64,000 nucleotides of DNA from Lineolata rhizophorae (taxonomy: Eukaryota; Ascomycota; Dothideomycetes; Lineolatales; Lineolataceae), in NCBI GenBank assembly GCA_010093515.1, contig MU001704.1:56689-120688 (forward strand), read 5' to 3'. The translations under genes and the position numbers were made by a program. Positions 45,601-54,252 of the stretch are shown piece by piece. Every line of letters starts with the position of its first letter. The first letter of the stretch is position 1. The notes under the pieces were generated by a model. It did not search any database. It was not told the DNA's origin and saw only the letters and a list, made by a program, of their open reading frames with translations.

Positions 45601-46049
45601 ATTCGGTGAGTCCTCATTAGTATGGATCGCTCGAGCTGGTGGGGACGGTTGCGGGCGCCGGGCCTCGGTGCCGAGGCATCTCGGAGGCGCCCAATAGACA
45701 TGTCGCAGCTAGGGACTCACCTCGCAGGCTCTGGATGCGCGCTGTCTGTTCAATCAACCGCGGCGGTCAGCACACGTCCGGGACAACGGCGAACCGAGGG
45801 GGCCGAAAGGGGGAATTATAAGAGTGGACGGGCGCGCCGCCCAGCGAGGCATCGCGCATGCGTCTCTCGGCCCTCTCTCTACGGAGTTCGCGTCGCGACG
45901 TACCTGCGGAAGCTCTGGTGTCCGGTCTGCGATGTCGCGACCCCGGACGGCTGGGCCGCCGCTGCTGGACCGCCCGGGTCGCTTCCGGGGCCGCTCGACG
46001 CCGCCGGCGGGCCCGGGTTCTGCGCCGGGAAGCTGCTCTCTCCAGGCAT
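42644..46049 (-). CDS. Zn2Cys6 transcription factor (CTF1/Far-like), nine exons
   Basis: Predicted fungal binuclear-zinc-cluster activator with the fungal-specific TF domain. Exons: 46049-45904, 45745-45721, 45591-45574, 45480-45359, 45275-44512, 44449-44377, 44327-43899, 43840-43667 and 43616-42644, in frame, 907 residues. The zinc cluster is assembled from exons 2-4 as RACE|TCHARK|VRCDAASLGVPCTNC, with Cys56, 59, 66, 75, 78 and 85 (CX2CX6CX8CX2CX6C), then RIPTPKRKR. The middle reads VEAYFKWVAPVVPVINKSRF, LILMGWYWEGPE and RRIWWTLFSRDRSVAVALGR, the standard TF-domain landmarks. The C-terminus is Gln/Pro-rich. The cluster spacing and PTPKRKR resemble cutinase/fatty-acid regulators, but this assignment is tentative. 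Start could also be further up at 46259. Confidence 0.87.
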
Positions 46050-46838
46050 TTGCGGCGCAGACGCGGCGCTCTGCCTCGCTTCGAACGCGGCTCGGCGGGA
46101 GTTGAGGGACAGGCTGAGGAGAAGCCGTTCGGCGGAGAGGGAACGCTGTGCGCATGGCTGCTCGAAGCGGCCGGATTGCACGGAGCCACTCGGGCGCCGG
46201 CGGAACCCTCGGCCCGGCGAGGCCTGGATGCCGCCTGTCGACCACGCCCGCTGGTGCATCGCGCCGCCGTTTCTCGATGGCTGCTGGGGGAGCACGAGAC
46301 ACAAAGAGGCCAGCCGGAAGGCAACGCAACGCTGTCGCACAGTCTGCTCCGCGACCGTGCCTAGGCTGTTCTCTCTGCTAGCTCCGTCGTCTAGCCGCTA
46401 CACCGAGGATGCCGCTCGCCCTTCCATCTTATAGTCTGTCCGCGTCGAGCCTGTTTGGACCCTATCCTCTCCATTTGCGCTGCTGCTGCAGCGTTCATCC
46501 CTGCCCAATCCGATGCTGTAAAACTAAAATACACGCCCGTGCATCGGAGCATGCCCCTCAACAGGTCGCTTGAGTCGCCTCTCTTCTCGGACTGTACTAG
46601 ACCGACAGCGCGATTAGAAAGAGGACCGGTGCTGAGGCGGCTAGATCGAGACGTCGGGCCTACTTTGCGCGCAAACCTGGGGCAACCAGCGAGAATGAAC
46701 GGAGTTTGTGTCGCCTTCCAAATCAGCGAAACAGACTAGTGTTGATAAAACGCTCTTCCCCGCATATCGATGTCGAGTCCATGTTTTTCTGTGCCGACTC
46801 GTCTACAAAACATCACATGCCAAGCACGCCGCAGTGTA
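46050..46838. other. Promoter of the Zn2Cys6 gene and gap to NUDIX gene
   Basis: GC-rich in its first 350 bases, where the exon-1 frame stays open upstream of the chosen Met. The rest, to 46838, lies between the regulator's 5' end and the 3' end of the NUDIX gene and has no supported ORF. Confidence 0.5.
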
Positions 46839-47507
46839 TCAGCCTTTCCGCAGCCGAAACCCTTCCAAGATGGTATCTTGCATCGCTTTCGAAACAAACG
46901 GCAAAGCAAATCCATCCGTCGCTCCCCTGCGCACATCCTCCTCCCGCGCCCAGACGTAATCCTGATGCTCCTTAGGGTCCAAGCGCACTGCGGGAAACAC
47001 TCCTGCCGGCGGCGCCACTTCCCCTTCACTCCCCAATCGACTAGACTGACCTTCCGTTTCAAGTCTGAGCTCGCTTCCCGAATCACCACCCTCACAAGTC
47101 CGCTCCACACCCACAGCTACACAGCCATCCGGATCGCCCTCGTTCCGCACGGCCACCTCAAACGTGACCTTCAACCAGCGCCGCGCCCGGTCGACCCACT
47201 CCACGTCTGGTTCGATGTGGTGCGAGACCCGCGCCGCTGACAGACCCGTCTCTTCGCGCAGCTCGCGCACGGCGCCCGCTAAGATGCTTTTGTCGGAGGC
47301 GTCGCAGGACCCACCGGCGATCTCCCACAGGTTCGGGCGGCTGTCGTTCGGGGCTCGCTTGATGAGGAGAACTCGGTCCGAATGGAAGACTATGGCTCCC
47401 ACGACGATGTGATGGTACTGCGGGCGAGCCGAGAGATAGTCACGCATAGAGACGGCATACGCATTGAGTGATGATGGATAAGTGAAATCGTGGCTGTCCT
47501 TGGCCAT
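46839..47507 (-). CDS. NUDIX hydrolase
   Basis: Intronless, 222 residues; predicted to hydrolyse a nucleoside-diphosphate-linked substrate, identity unknown. The domain starts HHIVVGAIVFHSDRVLLIKR, with the NUDIX helix AGAVRELREETGL intact for the REUxEExGU part. The first conserved Glu of the box is not at its usual place (Lys in GGSCDASDKSILAGA), as in a set of fungal NUDIX proteins with GGxxDxxD loops. An insert rich in Gly/Glu/Ser (around residues 130-160) separates the last strands, and YVWAREEDVRR closes the domain. Start chosen at MAKDSHDFTYPSSL. Confidence 0.85.
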   Translation of the reverse strand: MAKDSHDFTYPSSLNAYAVSMRDYLSARPQYHHIVVGAIVFHSDRVLLIKRAPNDSRPNLWEIAGGSCDASDKSILAGAVRELREETGLSAARVSHHIEPDVEWVDRARRWLKVTFEVAVRNEGDPDGCVAVGVERTCEGGDSGSELRLETEGQSSRLGSEGEVAPPAGVFPAVRLDPKEHQDYVWAREEDVRRGATDGFALPFVSKAMQDTILEGFRLRKG

Positions 47508-48466
47508 GGCTAAGGCAGACGCGGAGCGATTGAATGCTAAATGATTTTACTAATGAGTGTGTGAAAATGATGCTAGGCGTATATGGAAATCAAAAATTGC
47601 GAAAATGTGTTCACTATGAGCCTTTGAATGTTTCTTATGTGTTTGACTGTTTGACTTCTACGAGGAAAGCGCAGCAGCAGCCGGGGGCAAACAACACGAG
47701 TTATACAAGATTTGTGTTGCTGCCTGGCGACTGTAACTGAAAAGGCACTGACTAATGGGCCAAGCCTTAAGTACGATAGAGTACAATGAAAGCCTCCGAT
47801 TATGGCTGCCTTGCAGTCCAAAAAGCCGGCCGGTGAAGAGCACAGGCCCCTTGGCGTTGTGGCGTCATAGCGCCCACGTAAGCTGGTAGGCCAGACTCAA
47901 GCTTGCTTGTCGCCAGCCGTAAAGTTCAGTTTCCGACTTCTCCCCTTGAGATGAGCATCATTAGCCTTCGCCCCACAGCATCTTTTTTTTCCGCCGAATA
48001 TATCATCGTCACACGTTCGCCAAATTACTAGAAGCTGCTACATGCAGAGTTTGGATTTGGACATCCATTTAGTGCCGAGTGCTTCAAAGCTACCCAGGCC
48101 TTTTTATTAGGATTTGTATGGAGTATAGCTAGCCAGAGGGTACGTCACTCATATTCACACTTTGCTCTATTCATTTATTATCTTTGTGCATTGTAAGTCT
48201 CAGGCTGCGAAATTACTCCATAGTCCCATGAACTATATCTAGTGAAAAGCAACTATGAGAAATGCTTCAGAACTTACAATCCTCTTCTTAATTTCAGTCA
48301 CACTCCATGAGTACTTAAGCTGCTCATCTAGTTATCCTTTGTCTTTGTCATTCAAATACAAAGCCAAAAGGTCTCTAACTCAGGTCAATTAGGCAAACAG
48401 CAGACAAACCCTCAATCTCACGCAAAGGAGCCAAGAGACCAAGACACGTAAACCAGACCAAACGCG
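47508..48466. other. Intergenic, NUDIX promoter to small ORF
   Basis: AT-rich from about 47900. No coding signal was seen; a T-tract lies near 47983-47990. Confidence 0.55.
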
Positions 48467-48736
48467 ATGACAAAAGAGCGAGTTCAATTATCCGCCTCCA
48501 ATCACTCCGACACTACAGATCTCCACGAACATGTTGTCCACCACGACTCCGGCGGGAGAAATACCGTCGACACCAAAGGTCCAGTTGCCGAGTCTTCAAA
48601 GCTGAAACTTGAGACTAAACCGTGGAAATTTGAGGTGCAGCATTCGTCAGAGGAATCAAACACGGACGAGCATGGGCCGTCGTCCGACCGTCTAGCCCAC
48701 GTCTCGAAGTCTGGCCTTGATACTAGCCAGCTCTGA
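48467..48736 (+). CDS. Small hydrophilic protein, 89 residues, unrecognised
   Basis: Not recognised. The frame MTKERVQLSASNHSDTTDL is strongly hydrophilic: about a third Ser/Thr/Asp/Glu, with His pairs and no Cys, signal peptide or membrane segment. It is preceded by an A/C-rich leader typical of fungal 5' untranslated regions (CAGACCAAACGCG just before ATG). The composition recalls small stress-induced disordered proteins, but no motif proves this. An antisense frame overlaps (48502-48744) and is considered a shadow. Confidence 0.45.
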   Translation: MTKERVQLSASNHSDTTDLHEHVVHHDSGGRNTVDTKGPVAESSKLKLETKPWKFEVQHSSEESNTDEHGPSSDRLAHVSKSGLDTSQL

Positions 48737-49961
48737 AGTGTCACGAGCCCTCCGGCTTTGAAGAAGATCTAGTGCTGTCCCGTCCTTGGCAAGAGGCGAG
48801 TCCAGCAGCGTATTGGATAAAAAAGGGTCGTTTGTACCACATGGACGCGTCAACAGTTACTTCGGTCATTTAAAACCACGTACATATTATAGCGCGTACT
48901 CGCAGCTCTTGTTTGATCACCACCAATTTAAATGTCTGGTTTTCATGCGGGTAGAAGCTAGCTGCGGTTTAGACGTCGGCCTGGTCCCTGAAACTTGATT
49001 CAGTAGAAGGAAATCCAGCAACGTTCAACGAGCCTATCGGTTGAATCTGCGAAGATTGTAACGTTCCGAATAGCATCTACAGCGGAAACTGATTCAAGAG
49101 TTGCATTAGAATATTGTACTTTCTTGCGTGTCCCAAGGAACTCCAAAGGTTAAGCTCAAATTCGATGGAAGTTCCAGAGTCCGCGCTTCTGTTGTTGAAA
49201 TAAACTGTCCATCCAAACAAAGTTCATGTTACTCTATACTCGGCACGGAAATACACACTGCATAATGGAAGCCTCCGCCATGCACATCTGGGCTATTCAA
49301 AACTTTGAGGCGGCACCCGAAACAGAAGACCACTTCCGGGACGGTGATTGGACTCGCATGTCGCCAAGAACCCCGCCTTTGCTTTAACCCGGCCAATCAA
49401 GCGGCGGCCCCCGGAGCTGTCGGGTCGATCCTCCCCAGCTTGCCCCTCGTTTCTAGCTTGCCACTCTCCACCTCTCACAAGGTGTCTCGGTCATCTATCT
49501 GACCGCATCATAGCTTGCAGTGCGTCTCTCTCCATCCAGGCCATCTCCTAGACTTTATCTCGAGCATCTCCAACATCTTCCCTACGTTCGGGCTCTTACG
49601 CTCTTGCAGTCTTAGGCTTTCCTGCTGGTCCTGGAGGCGCCACCCGTCCCTATCACTTGCCACGGCCGTGTCTTATCGGCTATCGCGCCCGGGCTGACTG
49701 GTCGGCCCCGCACTGGCAGTGAACCGTTGTGACCCGCCTCCCTTGATATGTCGCAAGTCTTGTAAGGCGCTGCTGGTATCGTCATCGGCATTTCGCTACA
49801 GCTCGACACCGTGGAGTCAGGCCAGCCCAAGGACGCCAGTCGGTTAGGGAGCTGCAGTAAGCGCTCATTCCCAGTTGGCGACGTGTCCACGTGTCTGCGT
49901 CTATGAAACCATGGTATAGGGTGTGGACTGAAATCGGTTCCAACCATCGCAGTTCACCATC
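48737..49961. promoter_or_regulatory. Intergenic and leader of the mitochondrial protein gene
   Basis: AT-rich to about 49300, then GC-richer and CT-rich up to the start at 49962, consistent with a promoter and a long 5' leader. No separate gene is recognised. Confidence 0.5.
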
Positions 49962-52904
49962 ATGCTCCCTGCTCGCCTCCCGAAGGCCGCCCGGCCGACG
50001 GCTGTCGCACGGTACCGAACCGTCCCCACCATGGTGGCCGCTCGTCGGGTGAACCCCGATGCCATCGCCGTGGCCTCCCCACTCTCCATGGCAGTGCATC
50101 ATCAGCAGGCCCGTTCCCTATCATTCTGGCATTTCAGGAAGGCTTGCATGGCCAGACTGCACCCGTTTTCCCGGCGAGCCATCATCCAGACGCACAAGGA
50201 TCGTCTTGCCGACAAGGACAAGCTGGGCGCCTGGGAGCAGGACCTGCATAACCAGGTCCGATCTCGGTTTTGCTCGGGGAGGCGATTAGCTAAAGACGAT
50301 GATAAGAAGCAGTCGAGCGAGGGGGCAAAGCAGCCGCGAAGACGCGATCTCGATGAGGAACATTTCGAAACTTGGTTGAGGGCAATACAGGCGAGGATTG
50401 AGAAGGATCCGTACGATGCCTTATTTGGATGGCAGAACGACATGCTGACAGGTCGAAGGGATTGGAAAGGATGGAATGGGCATTATGCTGCGCGCGATGT
50501 AGGCCCAAAAGAACCGTTTGCGACTGAGGCCACTACGGCGAAGCCGGCCGAGAACAGCGCCTCATCGCCAGCCGGCAAAGGTGGTTTGCATATTCATCAG
50601 GCAGACAAGTACCGGGCGCCTGAAGTGCTTCCGCGCAACTCGGTGCCCACCCAGGCGTACGCATCCCAAACGGTGTACGAGTATGACCCCATCTCAAACC
50701 GGATGATTGAGAAGGACCAGAAGGATCTTTTGCCGCAGGAAACACCTAAGGTGTCGAAAAACGATGGTGGCTCTGGCGAAGTGCCAGTCAAGGCGTTCAA
50801 GCCGAAAGTGGTGGAGGAAGAGTCTGCACTCGAGTCCCGAACCATCTCTACAAGGTCTTATGACCATATCCCAGAACACCGGGCAACCTCGAAGGACTTC
50901 AGGGATTACGATACCGACCCAGCTACGGCACAAATGGAAGAGTCAAAACAAACTGAGTCTGAAGGTCGGCTTTTTCAGGAGTTCACTAGAGTGGAGACTA
51001 CCACAAAGAGTGATCCTGAGCAGCTCAGTCAAGCAGAACAGAAGCTTGCACAATCCTCCGAAAATCCCCGCTCCGATTTCACTGAATCTAAAACTCGGAG
51101 GCCAAATCTGCCGCCAGATGACATTGACCTCTTGAGTGCCGGTGACATTCGAGCCCGCATGGGCATTCCAAGGAAAGTGCGCAAGGAGTCAAGCGAAGAG
51201 AAGCAGGCCATTCGCACTGAACTCGAGCAAGAGTTTAACAAAATTCAGAACGAAACTTCGCCCTCCGACTCGGGGCCTCGCGAAGTCACTGAAAATTCGG
51301 ACATAGTGAAGGCCTCTCTCACGGACGCGAAGAAATCAAATGCTACCCCAGCAACATCGTCCGTGACAGACTCAGCTGCGACTCAAGAAGCACCAAAGCT
51401 AGAAACGGCTCTTGATCGCCAAATTGCGAAAGAAACAGTCCGCCCTTGCGAAGGTGAGGGCAAAACGTCTAGCGTTTCCGCGAGTTCTCAAATTCCCAAG
51501 CCCACTCCCGGCGAAAACAGACGCCAAGGCCTGGGGCAGATCCAACAAGCTTTGAGACATGCGCATTTGAATTTCTGGGAAATCGGACGAATGTTGCGCG
51601 AGGTCGCTTCGATGAACCAGGACAGGGTGAAGCGCGAAGCCGCGAACGCCAAACTTACATTGGAGATACAGAAGGTGAATGACGCGATGTCTAAGTTGAT
51701 GAATAGGCATTGGCTGCGAGAGAACGAGCAGGCGGATGCTTCAGCACGGCCGACTGAGGGCTTCAAACGCTGGGAACCTCCTAGTGAATCTCCGGAGGCA
51801 CTGGCAGCTAAGCAGGAACAGAAGGAGAAAGATGCAGCACTCGTACGCGAGATTCGAGACATTTATGAGCAGGAATATGGTGCCATTGACGTCAAGCACC
51901 GCCAGCAGGATCCTACAAGCGAAGAAACTAGCACAAATCCGCCAGCTGGGAAACGATCTACTGCTAGCAATAGCGAAAGTGCAAGTCAACCTTCAGACCT
52001 AGCTAGTTCTGTACAAGCCGAGCAACCTATCGTTGCCAAGTCGACTACGAAACCAACGGACTCATCATCAACCCCAGAAGCTGGACTCTCGGAGCCAAAC
52101 CACTATACTGTTCTAGCTTATGATCCTTCCACGGATGCCATCACCAGCGTCAGCACTTCGTCATATCCGATTGGATCAAAGGAGTCGAAGATCCCTCTGC
52201 CGATCGCCCTCTCAAAGCTGTCTCGTCCGGCGAAATTTCTTCCCTATCTCCCTCGACAGACTGATTATGAAATCGTATCAAACTCTCCAAATCTCTTGGT
52301 CATCAAACAAAAGCAAGACCCGAATACAAAAGACTCGCTAGAGACGGCTCTTCCCGCCTCGGAAGAGACGTCCATAGCACCCCAGAAAGAGGATAGACAA
52401 ACCGCGACCGGGCCCCAGATCAACCCTATCGACGGCACAACAGCACCACTTTTCGACCTTCCACCTTCGCAAGCAGGCAACTTCGCCTCTCCAACTGGTT
52501 TCGTGAACCACGACTCCATCATGCCATCGGCCTCTTCTCCCCCGCCACCGCCGACCTCCCGCCCCGCTCAGCCTCCAACCGAGGACTCCTCCGCATGCAT
52601 GCACGAGGCCGACGCCACCGCCGAACGCGTCCCCGACTCGCGCCTGTCGAGTCGTCCGCACTACCGGCATTTCGTCCCACGCAGCGGCTCCCACCACGTG
52701 CGCCGCGAGGAGCGCATTTTTACTGGTGGACGGCGATCGTGGCGTGCGCACGAGAGGGGGAATAGGAAGATGAGACGGTTTGCGAGGGCGCTGGCGAAAT
52801 ATCTCGCCACGGTGGTAGGCACACTGGCGGCGTGTTATGCGATAGGGGCGTACGTGGGGAGGGAGATGGAGAGGGAGAGGGAGGAGAAGATGAAGGGGAA
52901 TTAA
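49962..52904 (+). CDS. Large probable mitochondrial membrane protein, unknown function
   Basis: Intronless, 980 residues, no known catalytic domain. The N-terminus MLPARLPKAARPTAVARYR is Arg/Ala-rich with no acid for the first 30 residues, typical of a mitochondrial presequence. Then comes a conserved-looking block (LDEEHFETWLRAIQARIEKD, DALFGWQNDMLTGRRDW), long Ser/Glu/Lys-rich disordered parts, a probable coiled coil (GLGQIQQALRHAHLNFWEIG to RHWLRENEQ), and a globular segment NHYTVLAYDPSTDAITSV to DYEIVSNSPNLLVIKQKQD. Near the end, ALAKYLATVVGTLAACYAIG forms a single membrane helix flanked by basic residues. Proteins annotated as serine-threonine rich in related fungi share this plan. The role is not known to me. 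Confidence 0.85.
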   Translation: MLPARLPKAARPTAVARYRTVPTMVAARRVNPDAIAVASPLSMAVHHQQARSLSFWHFRKACMARLHPFSRRAIIQTHKDRLADKDKLGAWEQDLHNQVRSRFCSGRRLAKDDDKKQSSEGAKQPRRRDLDEEHFETWLRAIQARIEKDPYDALFGWQNDMLTGRRDWKGWNGHYAARDVGPKEPFATEATTAKPAENSASSPAGKGGLHIHQADKYRAPEVLPRNSVPTQAYASQTVYEYDPISNRMIEKDQKDLLPQETPKVSKNDGGSGEVPVKAFKPKVVEEESALESRTISTRSYDHIPEHRATSKDFRDYDTDPATAQMEESKQTESEGRLFQEFTRVETTTKSDPEQLSQAEQKLAQSSENPRSDFTESKTRRPNLPPDDIDLLSAGDIRARMGIPRKVRKESSEEKQAIRTELEQEFNKIQNETSPSDSGPREVTENSDIVKASLTDAKKSNATPATSSVTDSAATQEAPKLETALDRQIAKETVRPCEGEGKTSSVSASSQIPKPTPGENRRQGLGQIQQALRHAHLNFWEIGRMLREVASMNQDRVKREAANAKLTLEIQKVNDAMSKLMNRHWLRENEQADASARPTEGFKRWEPPSESPEALAAKQEQKEKDAALVREIRDIYEQEYGAIDVKHRQQDPTSEETSTNPPAGKRSTASNSESASQPSDLASSVQAEQPIVAKSTTKPTDSSSTPEAGLSEPNHYTVLAYDPSTDAITSVSTSSYPIGSKESKIPLPIALSKLSRPAKFLPYLPRQTDYEIVSNSPNLLVIKQKQDPNTKDSLETALPASEETSIAPQKEDRQTATGPQINPIDGTTAPLFDLPPSQAGNFASPTGFVNHDSIMPSASSPPPPPTSRPAQPPTEDSSACMHEADATAERVPDSRLSSRPHYRHFVPRSGSHHVRREERIFTGGRRSWRAHERGNRKMRRFARALAKYLATVVGTLAACYAIGAYVGREMEREREEKMKGN

Positions 52905-54252
52905 AGGGAGTTTACATTCGTGGAATGCGAGGTCTAACTGGGTTAGTCGGAATGGAAGAATATTTGAGCTTAAGGGCATATGTATCAAAAGGCGTGCCTC
53001 TCCCATCATTCCCCGATAAACTTCCTTTGCGTCCTTGCAAAGGCTGAATGCATCTGGCTTTGAACTTCTTCTACTTGTAATAGAGCATGGTGGTTTTGCT
53101 AGATTCCTTTCATGTATATCAATCATCAGATGGGATACCACACTCGGGAATTCGACTCAGCTACTCTAGCTTAACGGTGCTACTTAATTGTGATAGTGGA
53201 GGTCGTAGACATCGGCGCGGCAACAAGCACCTACAAAGTCGTTGTAAGTATTTGTTCTCGAGCTTCGGCGTCGACTACATTCTTCAAACGTACTACCATG
53301 CAGTTCATTGCCAAGGGCGTCTGCTACCACTTCATGTTCTAGGCACTCTGTACACATTGCCTGGACTAGGCAGCATTCGATAGGCCCCAAATGCAGTCAC
53401 GCCCGGCTTATGCGGGTGCTTAGCAGAAATATGCACTCCGGCCAAGCAAACCACAGACAGATCTTCAAGCATTGGCAAGTACTTGGCAGTCGGCTTGGCC
53501 GATATCACGGTCAACTTCGTTCCCTTTTACGAATATTGTTACTTAAAGTCTCAAAATGGGGTTACTTCAAGTCCGAAGTCATGACGTGTTTGCCATGACA
53601 TGAGAGCTTCAAGTGCGATCTAGTCCTAAAGTTACGAAGAGACAGCAAAATCATTCGTGCTTCCCAAAAATATTAGAGGAGCTTTCACGGCGCAAAACGG
53701 ATGATAAGGGGAGTCAATTGCAACTTTGGCGCCTAATTTCAGTGTCTCAAATCCAAGTGACCCATCCCTCATTCGCAATAGCATCTACTCCACAAATCGG
53801 CAGATCCGATCCATCGTCCTCTTCGCCTCTGCCCTCCTAAATACTATTCCCCGTCGGCCTAAGGTAGCGACTATGCAAAATTATACGTATGGCCCTTCTG
53901 CCAAAATGTCGTAAGTGAATAGCAGCGAAAACAACGCATTGCTACTAATACTCCCCAGACATGTTTCCCCCTCCGTAAATGAGCGCCTCGTGCCAATAAT
54001 ATCTAATCATTCCTTCGTGGGCTTCCCGTAGTCCTGCTCCTGTCACGGAGCGTTTCAGAGTCCAACACCTATCCTAAACATATGGCGTCCTTCCCGCGAC
54101 GCAAGATCCTTCCAATGTGGTTCCCAAAATAGGAGAACAAATTATGCCACCAAAAGCGACAGAATAGAATGTGACAAAGGACGATGGTGTTTCACTCCAA
54201 ATGGAAAAAAAAAAAAAAGGGCGAAAATCTCCGACAAGAAGACGACCCCCAT
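52905..54252. other. Convergent gap
   Basis: AT-richer sequence between two convergent genes. Several frames of 60-98 codons were considered and none is supported. An A-tract (about 54202-54219) lies 35 bp from the stop of the next gene. Confidence 0.55.

Noticed and set aside
45622-46434. Plus-strand 270-codon frame over the 5' end of the Zn2Cys6 gene
   Set aside because: Antisense to the micro-exon region; no signature, and the zinc cluster on the minus strand is decisive.
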